Below are positions 52,466 through 61,427 of a DNA stretch of 64,000 nucleotides, piece after piece. The stretch covers positions 248,001 to 312,000 of the forward strand of contig CAWEIK010000003.1 in NCBI GenBank assembly GCA_963809175.1, read 5' to 3'. The notes beneath the pieces were generated by a model. That model was given only the letters and a program-made list of their open reading frames with translations. It did no database searches and was not told the origin of the DNA. Source of the stretch: JACCTU01 sp963809175. Its GTDB lineage: Bacteria > Actinomycetota > Thermoleophilia > Gaiellales > Gaiellaceae. Both the position numbers and the translations under genes were made by a program. Numbering within the stretch: the first letter of the stretch is position 1; every line of letters begins with the position of its first letter.

Positions 52466-53210
52466 CGAGCTCCGGGCGCTCGTCGAGGACGCGCTCGCCG
52501 AGCTGAGCCCGGCCGGGCCGCCTGGTCTCGACGAAGCGTTCCGCTACGCGCTCGAGGGCGGCGGCAAGCGGGTGCGGCCGGTGCTCTGCCTGGCGGTCGG
52601 CGAGGCGCTCGGGGCCGAGCCCGAGGAGGTGCTACCGGCTGCGTGCGCGCTCGAGCTCGTGCACTCGTTCTCGCTCGTGCACGACGACCTGCCGGCGCTC
52701 GACGACGACGACACGCGGCGGGGCCGGCCGAGCACGTGGGCGCAGTTCGGCGAATCCGTCGCGGTGCTCGCGGGCGATGCGCTCCTCGTCGAGGCGTTCC
52801 GGCTGGCGCTGTCGTACGAGACGCCCGCCGTCGCGCGCGAGCTCGCCGACGCGACGCTCGGGATGATCGGCGGGCAGTACCTCGACGTGACCGGCTCGGC
52901 GGACGACCTTGCAGCGCTGAACCGCCTGAAGACCGGACGGCTCTTCGAAGCCTCCGTCGCGCTCGCGCTCGCGGTTCGGGGCTCGGAGCCGGAGACCTGG
53001 CCGCGCTTCGCGCAGGAGGTCGGTGGGCTCTTCCAGCTGGTCGACGACCTCCTCGACGGTGACGGTCACGTGCTCGCACACGGCGCGGAAGCGACCCGCC
53101 TGCGGGCCGACGAGGCGGCCGAGCGGGCGCTCGCCGCGCTCGCGGAGCTCGACGCCGACACGAGCGTCCTCCGTGGCCTCGTCGACGGTCTCGCGACTCG
53201 CACGGCCTGA
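52452..53210 (+). CDS. ispA: Polyprenyl (farnesyl/geranylgeranyl) diphosphate synthase
   Basis: 252 aa trans-isoprenyl diphosphate synthase. GGGKRVRPVLCLAVGEAL (substrate Arg), first Asp-rich motif SLVHDDLPALDDDDTRRGRP, GGQYLDVTG, KTGRLFEASVALALA, second Asp-rich motif FQLVDDLLDGDG. Chain length cannot be fixed from sequence by eye. It is somewhat shorter at the C-terminus than E. coli IspA. ATG at 52452. Confidence 0.9.
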   Translation: MRSADELRALVEDALAELSPAGPPGLDEAFRYALEGGGKRVRPVLCLAVGEALGAEPEEVLPAACALELVHSFSLVHDDLPALDDDDTRRGRPSTWAQFGESVAVLAGDALLVEAFRLALSYETPAVARELADATLGMIGGQYLDVTGSADDLAALNRLKTGRLFEASVALALAVRGSEPETWPRFAQEVGGLFQLVDDLLDGDGHVLAHGAEATRLRADEAAERALAALAELDADTSVLRGLVDGLATRTA

Positions 53211-53240
53211 TCCGTCCGGCGCGCCCCTCACTCTGAAGGC

Positions 53241-53447
53241 ATGGCGATCGACCAAGCGCTTCTGCTCGAGCTCGACGCGCACCCGTGGGCGACCACCGAG
53301 GAGCTCGAGCACGCGTTGCACGGCGCCGCACCGCTGGCGGCCGTCGCGCGCTGGCTCCGCGCCCACGAGGGCTGGCTCGTCGTGCGTGAGGCCGCCGGGT
53401 GGCGGCTCTCCTCGCAGGGCGAGGGCTTTCTGACCGCTCTCGACTAG
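53241..53447 (+). CDS. Small winged-helix-like hypothetical protein
   Basis: 68 aa: LLELDAHPWATTEELEHALH, AAVARWLRAHEGWLVVREAA, GWRLSSQGEGFLTALD. The pattern (helix, turn, helix, then a beta-wing ending with WRLSSQG) resembles a compact winged helix as in PadR/MarR tails. Clean start ATG at 53241; convergent overlap of 4 nt with the MMPL gene. Confidence 0.55.
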   Translation: MAIDQALLLELDAHPWATTEELEHALHGAAPLAAVARWLRAHEGWLVVREAAGWRLSSQGEGFLTALD

Positions 53448-55735
53448 CCCGGGCCGGTCGCCTCGGCCGGGCGGTCCGGCACCGGCACGACGACCTCCCG
53501 GTCGTGTGGCGGCTCGATGGTGATGTTCGGCAGGATCCGATCGAGCCAGCGCGGCATGTACCACGACTTCTCGCCGAGCAGCGTCAGGAACGCCGGCACG
53601 AGCGTCATCCGCACGAGCAGCGCGTCCGTGAGGATCGCGACCGCGAGCAGCAGCCCGAACTCCTTCGAGATGCGATCCGCCGTGAGGATGAAGGCCGCGA
53701 AGACGGTGCCCATGATCAGCGCCGCGGCAACGACCACGCGGCCGATCGCGGCGATCCCGTGCTCGACCGCCTCCCGCGTCGGCAGCCCGTGCACGTGCTC
53801 CTCGCGGATCCGGCTCATCAGGAAGACCATGTAGTCCATCGAGAGCCCGAAGAGGATCGCGAAGGCGATCGGTGGGACGAAGGTCTCGATCGGGCCGGTC
53901 CGGTCGAGCCCGGTCAGCCCCAGCCCGTGCCCTTCCTGGATCACGAGCGTGAGCACGCCGAAGCCGACGAACGCGGACAGGAGGGTCGTGATCGCGGCCG
54001 TGAAGGAGATGACGATCGACCGGAAGGCCATCGCGAGCACCAGGAACGTGACGCCGATCACGTAGAGCAGGAACAGCGGGAGCCGCTCCATGATCCGGTC
54101 GGCGATGTCGGCGAACGCCGCGGTCAGGCCCGAGACGTAGGCGACGGCGTCGCCGCCCGAGGTGGCCGCGGGGATGACGTCGTCACGCAGTCGGTGCACG
54201 AGGTCCGAGGTCGCCTCGTCCTGCGGCGCCGAATCGGGGGTCACGAAGACGATCGCGACCGTCTTCTCGTCGTTGAACTGCGGCTCGCCGGCAGAGGCGA
54301 CGCCCGGCAGGTCGCGGACGCGGTCGTAGATCCGCTCCGGAGCCTGCGGGTCGTCGTTGATGTCCACGACGATCGGGATGGGACCGTTGAAGCCGGGGCC
54401 GAAGCCCTCGGCGAGCAAGTCGTACGCTCGGCGTGCGGTCTGTGCCTCGGGTTGCGTGCCCTGGTCCGACGCACCGAGCCGCACGAGCGCGGACGTTGCC
54501 GCGAGGGAGACGAGCACCAGCAGCACGACCACGAACACGCCGCGCGCGTGCGCGGTGACGAACCTGCCCCAGCGCGCGACCAGGGTCGTCTCACGCGCCG
54601 CTTCGCTTTCGTCGAGGGGACGCAGGAACGGGATCTTCAGCCGGTCGATCTTGTGGCCGAGCAGGCTGAGGACCGCCAGCAGCAGCGAGTTCGCGATCAG
54701 GACCGTCGTCAGCACGCCGAGCGCGCTGCCGATCCCGAGCTTGGTCACGAAGTCCAGGCCGAAGAACGCCAGCCCGGACACCGAGATCGCGACGGTGAGG
54801 CCGGCGAAGAGCACGGCTCGGCCGGCGGACGCGCCCGCCTCGGCGGCTGCAATGCGCGGTGGCAGCCCGTCGTGCAGCAGCTGCCTGAACCGGGTGACGA
54901 TGAACAGCGAGTAGTCGATGCCGACGCCGAGCCCGATCATCGAGACGAGCAGCGGCGTGATCGTGTTGATGGTGGTGAGGCCGGCGAGGATGAAGAGCAG
55001 GAGGAACGCGGTCATCAGCGCCGTGAGCGCCAGCGCGATCGGGATCATGGTCGCGACGGCGGTGCGGAAGACGACGAGCAGCACGAGGAGCGCTGCGAGG
55101 AGCCCGAGCAATTCCTGCGTTCCCTGCTCGATCGGTGGGAACTCGGCGTCGCCGTTGAACTCGACCGTCACACCGGTGGGCGCGACCTCGTTGCGGATCT
55201 CCTCCTGAACCGCGAGGACGGCCTCGCGATCGGTGTCGAAGATCACCCGGTCGAACTGGACCTCCGCGTAGGCGATGCGGCCGTCGTCCGAGAACGTGTT
55301 CTCGTCGAACGGATCGCCGACGCTCTCGACGCCTGCCGTGTCCTCGGTCGGCTTGAACTCGGACGTCTCGAGCTTCGCGAGCGCTGCCTCGATCGCTGCC
55401 TCGCGCTCGGGGGTGTCGAGCCGCTCCCCGGGGGGCGCTGCGAAGACGACGTTCAGCACGCCGCCCTGCTCGGAGGCGAACTCGGCCTCGATCAGGTCGG
55501 TCGCCTTCTGCGTGTCCGAACCGGGAATGTCGAACTCGTCCTTCAGGCTGCCGCCGACGGTCGCGACGAGGGCGATCAGCACGCCGATGATGGCGATCCA
55601 GCTGAAGACGACGCGCCAAGGGTGCTCGGCGCAGGCTCGCGTCCACCGCGCGAGCGCGCCGGTGGCGAGCCGTTCGTGGGCCACGAGGCGTGGGTCCCCG
55701 TTGTCGTTCGCTGATCCGAGATTCTGCTCAGTCAT
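53444..55735 (-). CDS. MMPL/RND-family membrane transporter
   Basis: 763 aa with the MMPL double repeat: helix 1 (WRVVFSWIAIIGVLIALVAT), a large extracytoplasmic loop, five helices (LGLLAALLVLLVVFRTAV, SMIGLGVGIDYSLFIVTRFR), then the second half with the same pattern (AFAILFGLSMDYMVFLMSRI). GxGIDYSLF and GLSMDYMVF are the proton-relay Asp-Tyr pairs of MmpL proteins. Substrate is likely a lipid or hydrophobic compound. ATG at 55735. No adjacent regulator. Confidence 0.9.
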   Translation of the reverse strand: MTEQNLGSANDNGDPRLVAHERLATGALARWTRACAEHPWRVVFSWIAIIGVLIALVATVGGSLKDEFDIPGSDTQKATDLIEAEFASEQGGVLNVVFAAPPGERLDTPEREAAIEAALAKLETSEFKPTEDTAGVESVGDPFDENTFSDDGRIAYAEVQFDRVIFDTDREAVLAVQEEIRNEVAPTGVTVEFNGDAEFPPIEQGTQELLGLLAALLVLLVVFRTAVATMIPIALALTALMTAFLLLFILAGLTTINTITPLLVSMIGLGVGIDYSLFIVTRFRQLLHDGLPPRIAAAEAGASAGRAVLFAGLTVAISVSGLAFFGLDFVTKLGIGSALGVLTTVLIANSLLLAVLSLLGHKIDRLKIPFLRPLDESEAARETTLVARWGRFVTAHARGVFVVVLLVLVSLAATSALVRLGASDQGTQPEAQTARRAYDLLAEGFGPGFNGPIPIVVDINDDPQAPERIYDRVRDLPGVASAGEPQFNDEKTVAIVFVTPDSAPQDEATSDLVHRLRDDVIPAATSGGDAVAYVSGLTAAFADIADRIMERLPLFLLYVIGVTFLVLAMAFRSIVISFTAAITTLLSAFVGFGVLTLVIQEGHGLGLTGLDRTGPIETFVPPIAFAILFGLSMDYMVFLMSRIREEHVHGLPTREAVEHGIAAIGRVVVAAALIMGTVFAAFILTADRISKEFGLLLAVAILTDALLVRMTLVPAFLTLLGEKSWYMPRWLDRILPNITIEPPHDREVVVPVPDRPAEATGPG

Positions 55736-55754
55736 GGTTCCGCCCCTTCGTCGC

Positions 55755-55779
55755 GACCGGTTTGCACTCTAAAGACCGG
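55755..55779 (-). promoter_or_regulatory. Direct repeat upstream of the MMPL gene
   Basis: GACCGG occurs twice (55755-55760 and 55774-55779), 13 nt apart, 20-44 bp upstream of the MMPL start. It might be a regulator site or an activator half-site pair. The rest of the 135-nt gap to tlyA shows nothing assignable. Confidence 0.25.
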
Positions 55780-55870
55780 CCGAGGGTGCGGGACTCATCG
55801 GTCGACGCGAGGACGGACTTCGGCGCAAGACGGCGAAGGCGCCCCGCCACTACGCTTCCCGCGTGAAGAC

Positions 55871-56638
55871 GTGGTGAAGAAGCGGCTGGACGTCCTGCTC
55901 GTGGAGCGCGGACTCGCGGAGTCGCGGTCGCAGGCGCAGGCACTCGTGATGGCGGGGCTCGTGCCGGGCTACGACAAGCCGGGCGCGCAGGTGGACGAGG
56001 ACGCCGAGCTCGCGCTCGACAGCCCGCCGCGGTTCGTCTCTCGTGGCGGAGAGAAGCTCGCGCACGCGCTCGACGTCCTCGCAGTCGACGTCCACGGCCG
56101 CGACGCGCTCGACGTGGGCGCGTCGACGGGCGGCTTCACCGACGTGCTGCTGCAGGGCGGGGCTGCGCGCGTGATCGCCCTCGACGTCGGCTACGGCCAG
56201 CTCCACCCGCGCCTGCGCGACGATCCGCGCGTCACCGTGCTCGAGCGGACGAACGCGCGCGAGCTGCGCGAGCTGCCCTTCGCACCCGAGCTCGTCGTCG
56301 CCGACGTCTCGTTCATCTCCGTCCGCACCGCGCTGCCCCCGGCGCTCGCGCTCGCGCGGCCGGGGTGGGAGGCACTCGTCCTCGTGAAGCCGCAGTTCGA
56401 GGCCGGAAGGGCAGACGTGGGGAAGGGCGGCGTCGTCCGCGACCCGGCAACCCACCGGCGCGTTCTCGCCGAGGTGGCCGACGCGGCCCTGTCCTGGGGG
56501 GCCGAAACGCTCGCGGTCGTAGACTCAGGGCTGCCCGGACCGAAGGGAAACCGTGAGTTCTTCCTCCACCTCGCCCAGCGCGAGCACCCCGAGCGCGCCC
56601 ACGACCTCGACCGCTGGATCGCCGATGCCGTCGATTGA
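55871..56638 (+). CDS. tlyA: TlyA-family rRNA 2'-O-methyltransferase
   Basis: 255 aa. S4 RNA-binding domain at the N-terminus (KKRLDVLLVERGLAESRSQA) and an FtsJ/RrmJ-like methyltransferase domain (ALDVGASTGGFTDVLLQGGA for SAM, VVADVSFISVRTALP, ALVLVKPQFEAGRADVGKGG). Mycobacterial TlyA methylates 16S C1409 and 23S C1920. Start GTG at 55871 or 55874. First gene of the tlyA-nadK-recN block. Confidence 0.93.
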   Translation: MVKKRLDVLLVERGLAESRSQAQALVMAGLVPGYDKPGAQVDEDAELALDSPPRFVSRGGEKLAHALDVLAVDVHGRDALDVGASTGGFTDVLLQGGAARVIALDVGYGQLHPRLRDDPRVTVLERTNARELRELPFAPELVVADVSFISVRTALPPALALARPGWEALVLVKPQFEAGRADVGKGGVVRDPATHRRVLAEVADAALSWGAETLAVVDSGLPGPKGNREFFLHLAQREHPERAHDLDRWIADAVD

Positions 56639-57407
56639 GCGGCTCGCGGTCGTCGCGAACGACCACGCCGACACGGTCGGGGATGCGGTCAAGCGCGTGG
56701 AAGAGGTCGCGCGCGCGGCCGGCGTGAAGGTCGTCCGCGACGCCGAGGCCGACCTCGTCGTCGTCCTCGGCGGGGACGGGACGATGCTGCACGCGCTCAG
56801 GCAGAGCCTCGCGACGGGCATCCCGGTCTTCGGGATCAACTTCGGCCGCGTCGGCTTCCTCACCGCCGTGGACGCGGACGAGCTCGAGTCGGGCCTGGCA
56901 CGCGCGCTCGCAGGCGACTTCGTGGTCGTCGAGCTGCCCACGCTCGAGGCTGACGTCGGCGGCGCGACGCACACCGCGGTGAACGACTGCGTCGCCACGA
57001 GTTCCACGCTCGGCCGGATGGTGACCGTGGGCTGGTCGGTGGGCGGCGAGGATCTCGGGACGCTCAGTTGCGACGGCGCGATCGCCGCGACGCCTTCCGG
57101 CTCGACGGCCTACAACCTCTCGAACGGCGGTCCGGTGCTGGTGTGGGGGCTCGACGCGATGGTCGTGACCTTCATCGCACCGCACTCGCTGCACGCACGC
57201 CCGCTCGTCGTCCCGCGCTCCTCGGACCTCGTCGTCCAGAACAAGACGGACGACGTTGCGCTGACGGTGCTTGCGGACGGTCACCCGGTCGGCACGCTCG
57301 GCACCGAGGAGCGCATGACGATCCGGCTCGGCCCGAAGCGCACGCGGCTCGCGACCCTGCCGGAAGCGACGTTCTTCACCCGCTACCGCGACACCTTTGC
57401 TTCGTAG
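56625..57407 (+). CDS. nadK: NAD kinase
   Basis: 260 aa (EC 2.7.1.23). LVVVLGGDGTMLHALRQ contains the GGDG motif, FGINFGRVGFLTAVDADELE the second, HTAVNDCVATSS the NAD-binding Asn-Asp, and DGAIAATPSGSTAYNLSNGG the C-terminal signature. ATG at 56625 overlaps tlyA by 14 nt; its end overlaps recN by 11 nt. Confidence 0.96.
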   Translation: MPSIERLAVVANDHADTVGDAVKRVEEVARAAGVKVVRDAEADLVVVLGGDGTMLHALRQSLATGIPVFGINFGRVGFLTAVDADELESGLARALAGDFVVVELPTLEADVGGATHTAVNDCVATSSTLGRMVTVGWSVGGEDLGTLSCDGAIAATPSGSTAYNLSNGGPVLVWGLDAMVVTFIAPHSLHARPLVVPRSSDLVVQNKTDDVALTVLADGHPVGTLGTEERMTIRLGPKRTRLATLPEATFFTRYRDTFAS

Positions 57408-59031
57408 CCTGAAGATCGAGAACCTCGTGCTGATCCGCGAGGCGGAGCTCGACCTCGCAGAGGGCCTGAACGCGATCACCGGGGAGACCGGGGCGGGGAA
57501 GACGATCCTCAGCCAGGCGATCGGGCTCCTGCTCGGCGCGAAGGGCGATGCCGGCGCGATCGGGGCGGACGGCGACGAGGCGTACGTCGAGGCCGAGCTC
57601 GACCTGCCCGACGGGCTGCTCGAGGAGTTCGAGTCGCTCGCGGAGCTCCGGCCGGCCGACGAGGAAGGCCTCGTGCTCGCCCGGCGGATCTTCGCCGACG
57701 GCAGGACGCGGGCGTACGCGTGGGGGCGGAGCGTGGCGCGCGAGGACGTCGCGGCGCTCGCGGAGCGGCTCGTGGCGATGTCCGGGCAGTTCGAGCAGCG
57801 GAGGCTCGCGCGGCCGGGTTACCAGCTCGACGTGCTCGACGCGTTCGTCGGAGACGAGCAGCGGCGACGGCGGGCGGAGCTGCGGCGTGCGTGGCGGGAG
57901 CTGCTCGCCGCTCGGCGCCGCCACGAGGAGCTCTCCGCGAACGCCGCCGATGCCCAGGCTCGCGTCGCCGAGCTGCGCGCGCTCGTGGAGGACACCGAGG
58001 GCCTCGAGCCCGACTCGGAGGAGCGGCTCCGCACGGAGCGCGAGCGTCTGCGGCACGTCACGGAGCTCGCGGCCGGCGTCGAGGCCGCCGTCGAGGCGCT
58101 GGCGCCCGACGACGGCGAGGGGGCCGGCGCGCTCGTCGGCTCGGCCGCGCACTCGCTGGCGCCGCTCGAAGGGCTCGCGCCCGAGCTGCGCGACGCTGCG
58201 GCCGACCTCCGAGACACGGAGCACCGCCTGCGCGAGGCTGCGGGCGAGCTGCGCTCGTTCCTCGCCTCGCTCGAGGCCGAGCCGGATCGCGTCGAGCAGG
58301 TCGAGGCCGAGCTCGACCGGATCGCCGAGGCGAAGCGGCGCTTCCGCTGCGCCGGGTTCGACGAGCTGCTCGCACGTGCGGCCGAGGCCCGCGCAGAGCT
58401 CGAGGCGCTCGCAGACGGCACCGACCCGGTGGAGGCCGCGTCGGCCGCCCACGCCGCAGCGGAAGCGAAGGTGCGCGCCCTGACCGGCGAGCTCGCCCAG
58501 GCCAGGCGCGAGAGCGCGGAGCCGTTCGCGGAAGCCGTCGCGCGTGAGCTCGAGAGCGTCGGCTTCGGCGAGGGGGAGTTCCTCGCGGAGCTCGGCGAGC
58601 GCGAGCCCGGCAGCACCGGCGCGGACGACGTCCGCTTCCTGATCCGGCCGAACCCTGGACTGCCGTTCGGCCCCGTCGCGGAGACGGCGTCGGGCGGCGA
58701 GCTCTCGCGGATCGCGCTTGCGATCGCGGCGGTCGGCGGCGGCGAGACGATGGTCTTCGACGAGATCGACGCGGGCATCGGCGGGACGACCGCACACGCC
58801 GTCGGCGAGACGCTTCGGCGGCTCGCGGAGCGGGCACAGGTGATCACGATCACGCACCTCCCGCAGATCGCAAGCCTCGCCGACCGCCACTTCCGCGTCG
58901 AGAAGGTCCCCGGCGACCCGACGCACACGACGATCGAGCGCCTCGAGGACGACGAGCGGCGCGACGAGCTGCAGCGGATGCTCGGCGGCGAGGAGTTCCT
59001 CGCGACCGTGGCCGAGGAACAGAAGCGATGA
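57397..59031 (+). CDS. recN: DNA repair protein RecN
   Basis: 544 aa SMC-like ATPase for double-strand break repair. N-terminal Walker A GLNAITGETGAGKTILSQAI, long helical coil in residues 150-420 with Ala/Glu/Arg heptads, C-terminal signature TASGGELSRIALAIAA and Walker B TMVFDEIDAGIGGTTAHAVG, plus ITITHLPQIASLADRHFRV. TTG at 57397. The stop overlaps steA (ATGA). Confidence 0.96.
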   Translation: MLRSLKIENLVLIREAELDLAEGLNAITGETGAGKTILSQAIGLLLGAKGDAGAIGADGDEAYVEAELDLPDGLLEEFESLAELRPADEEGLVLARRIFADGRTRAYAWGRSVAREDVAALAERLVAMSGQFEQRRLARPGYQLDVLDAFVGDEQRRRRAELRRAWRELLAARRRHEELSANAADAQARVAELRALVEDTEGLEPDSEERLRTERERLRHVTELAAGVEAAVEALAPDDGEGAGALVGSAAHSLAPLEGLAPELRDAAADLRDTEHRLREAAGELRSFLASLEAEPDRVEQVEAELDRIAEAKRRFRCAGFDELLARAAEARAELEALADGTDPVEAASAAHAAAEAKVRALTGELAQARRESAEPFAEAVARELESVGFGEGEFLAELGEREPGSTGADDVRFLIRPNPGLPFGPVAETASGGELSRIALAIAAVGGGETMVFDEIDAGIGGTTAHAVGETLRRLAERAQVITITHLPQIASLADRHFRVEKVPGDPTHTTIERLEDDERRDELQRMLGGEEFLATVAEEQKR

Positions 59032-60155
59032 ACCCGATCGAGTTCACCGGGCCGGCACGGCTCGACCGGAAGACGAAGCACCTCGTGCGGCGGCTCTCCT
59101 CGAGCGACATCGCGATCATCCACCACCGCGACATCGATCGCGTGTCCGCGGAGGAGCTCGTCGATTCGGGCGTGCGCGTCGTCGTCAACTGCGCCGAGTC
59201 GCAGAGCGGCCGCTTCCCGAACCCCGGCCCGCTCGCGCTCGTCCGCGGCGGCGTCAAGCTCGTCGACGCGCCGGGCGCCGAGCTGTTCGAGCAGGTGTCG
59301 GACGGCGAGAAGCTCACCGTGCGAGGCGGCAGCGTCTTCCGCAACGGGGCCTGTCTCGCGTCGGGCCGCGTGCTCGAGGCGGGCGAGCTCGACCGCGTGC
59401 TCAGCGCGCAGCAGGGGCGCGTGACCGAGGCGCTCGAGGCCTTCGCGGAGAACACCATGCGCTACCTGCGCGACGAGGGGCGCCTGCTCTCGGAGGGAGT
59501 CGACTTTCCGCCGCTGACGACGCGCTTCCGCGACCGGCACGCACTCGTCGTCGCGCGCGGGCCGGGGATGAAGCGCGACCTGCGGATGGTCCGGCCGTAC
59601 GTCCGCGACTTCAAACCGGTGCTGCTCGCCGTCGACGGCGGCGCCGACGCGCTGATCGAGGAAGGGTTCAAGCCCGACCTGATCGTCGGCGACATGGACT
59701 CCGTCTCGGACCGCGCGCTTCGCTCCGGCGCAGAGGTCCTCGTGCACGCGTACAGCGACGGCGTCGCGCCCGGCTCCGCGCGCTGCGACACCCTCGGCGT
59801 TCCGTACCAGGTCGTCTCGATGCCCGGGATCAGCGAGGACATCGCGCTCCTCTTGGCCTATGAGAAGGGCGCGGAGCTGATCGTCGCGGTCGGGACGCAC
59901 TTCAACCTGATCGAGTTCCTCGAGCGCGACCGCGCCGGCATGTCGTCGACGTTCGTCACGCGCTTGAAGGTGGGCGAGATCCTCGTCGACGCGAAGGGTC
60001 TGTCGCGGCTGTTCTCGCGGCAGGTCGGAGTGTGGCCGCTCGTCCTGTTCGCGGTGGCGGGGCTGCTCGCCGTCGTCGTCGCGATCGTCGTCTCGCCCGC
60101 GCTCCGGCACCTGATCGAGCTGATCGGGATCGAGCTCCGCGGCCTCTTCTCCTGA
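59028..60155 (+). CDS. steA: SteA-like cytokinetic ring protein
   Basis: 375 aa. A thiamine pyrophosphokinase-like domain (VLLAVDGGADALIEEGFKPD, LIVGDMDSVSDRALRSGAEV) without full TPK motifs, preceded by DIAIIHHRDIDRVSAEELVD and followed by VAVGTHFNLIEFLERDRAGM. One C-terminal membrane helix (PLVLFAVAGLLAVVVAIVVS). In Corynebacterium SteA works with SteB at the septum. Its place between recN and steB matches Rv1696-Rv1698 of M. tuberculosis. Confidence 0.9.
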   Translation: MNPIEFTGPARLDRKTKHLVRRLSSSDIAIIHHRDIDRVSAEELVDSGVRVVVNCAESQSGRFPNPGPLALVRGGVKLVDAPGAELFEQVSDGEKLTVRGGSVFRNGACLASGRVLEAGELDRVLSAQQGRVTEALEAFAENTMRYLRDEGRLLSEGVDFPPLTTRFRDRHALVVARGPGMKRDLRMVRPYVRDFKPVLLAVDGGADALIEEGFKPDLIVGDMDSVSDRALRSGAEVLVHAYSDGVAPGSARCDTLGVPYQVVSMPGISEDIALLLAYEKGAELIVAVGTHFNLIEFLERDRAGMSSTFVTRLKVGEILVDAKGLSRLFSRQVGVWPLVLFAVAGLLAVVVAIVVSPALRHLIELIGIELRGLFS

Positions 60156-60576
60156 TGCCGACGGTGTCCGTGTCACGGGAGCTGCTCGCGCCGCTCGACG
60201 ACGTCTGGGCGTTCGTCTCCGAGCCGCACAACTTCCCGAACTGGTGGCCGCGCGTCGGCGGCGTGCAACCAGACCGGCGCGGGCTTCGTCCCGGGAGCGC
60301 GCTGGCAGATCCTCGGAGAGAACAAGCCGTCACCTGCTGCGGCGGCCGGAGGCGGTCGGGCACCTGACCGTGCTCGCCGTCGAGCCGAAACGCCTGCTCG
60401 GCTTCCACCTGAGCGGCGACAGGCTCGAGGTCGAGCTCACGCTCGAGCCTGAGGCCGACGACCGGACCCGCGCGTCCCTCAGAGTGAAGGGCCCCTGGCT
60501 CGTGGGGCTCTCGCGCGCACTTCCGCGTGAGGCGCTCTTCCGCCTGCACGCCCTCTGCCAGACTGGCGCCGCCTGA
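60155..60576 (+). CDS. SRPBCC (START-like) family protein (two apparent frameshifts)
   Basis: About 140 aa reconstructed. Begins VSVSRELLAPLDDVWAFVSE, PHNFPNWWPRVGG, then TGAGFVPGARWQILGENK (second frame) and PEAVGHLTVLAVEPKRLLGF, DRLEVELTLEPEADDRTRAS (third frame). This is the polyketide-cyclase/dehydrase fold that binds hydrophobic ligands. Extra bases near 60270 and 60335. It is inserted between steA and steB and overlaps both (ATGA-type junctions). Confidence 0.75.
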
Positions 60577-61427
60577 TGTTCGACTTTCGGTACCACGCGA
60601 CGTCGCTCGCGGCGGTCTTCATCGCGCTCGTGATCGGCATCCTCGTCGGGGTTGCGATCTCGGGCCGAAGCCTGCTCGACGACACCGAGCGGCGCATCCT
60701 CGAGAACGACATCGCCGAGCTCCAGCAGCAACTCTCCGACGCCGAGCGCCAGGTCGAGCAGCAGAACGCGCTCGAGGAGTACGAGCGCGTGACGTACCCG
60801 GCGGTGATGGCAGGCCGCCTGGCCGATCGCCGCGTGGGCGTCGTGTACGTCGGCTCGGCGGAGGGAGGCGTTGCCGGCGGCATCCAGGAGACGATCGACC
60901 GCGCCGACGGTGTGCAGAGCATGCGCGCGCTCCAGGTCCCGATCGCGACCGGCGAGCTCCTGCGACGTGCCGCGGAGGTGCCGGACGCGCCGCGGACGGT
61001 CGAGGACCTCGGCCGGTCGCTCGCGCGCGAGCTCGTCGACGGTGGCGACACGCCGCTCTGGGACGCGGTCGGCCCTTCCCTGGTCGAGGAGCGCGAGGGC
61101 GGCAACCTGCCGCTCGACGCCGTCGTCGTCGCACGCACTGCCGAACCGCAGAGCGGTCAGACGGCACGATTCCTGTCGGGCTTCTATTCGGGCCTCGCCG
61201 CCGCCGGCGTTCCGGTCGTCGGCGTCGAGACGACCGACACCGAGGAGACCGCCGTCCCGACGTACCGCGACCACGGGTTCTCGACGGTCGACCACGTCGA
61301 CACGATCCCGGGCCGCGTCGCGCTCGCGGTGCTCCTGACCGGCGAGAGCCCCGGCTCGTACGGGACGGGGGAAGCGAACACGCCCGTCCTGCCTCCGGTC
61401 GAGCCCGTCGTGCCGACGACCGGGTGA
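60576..61427 (+). CDS. steB: SteB/MctB-like membrane protein
   Basis: 283 aa of the DUF3186/MctB family. Short N-terminus FDFRYHATSLAAVFIALVIG, helix VGILVGVAI, then a coiled coil (LENDIAELQQQLSDAERQVE) and an extracytoplasmic domain with RVGVVYVGSAEGGVAGGIQE and GVPVVGVETTDTEETAVPTY. Rv1698 was described as a copper channel (MctB), its Corynebacterium homologue as SteB, which activates septal peptidoglycan hydrolysis with SteA; the steA neighbour favours the latter. ATG at 60576. Confidence 0.88.
   Translation: MFDFRYHATSLAAVFIALVIGILVGVAISGRSLLDDTERRILENDIAELQQQLSDAERQVEQQNALEEYERVTYPAVMAGRLADRRVGVVYVGSAEGGVAGGIQETIDRADGVQSMRALQVPIATGELLRRAAEVPDAPRTVEDLGRSLARELVDGGDTPLWDAVGPSLVEEREGGNLPLDAVVVARTAEPQSGQTARFLSGFYSGLAAAGVPVVGVETTDTEETAVPTYRDHGFSTVDHVDTIPGRVALAVLLTGESPGSYGTGEANTPVLPPVEPVVPTTG

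Noticed and set aside
60576..61427. Annotating steB as a copper channel linked to copA at the window start
   Set aside because: MctB homology is real, but the direct neighbour is steA and the genes are 59 kb from copA; the septal role is better supported.
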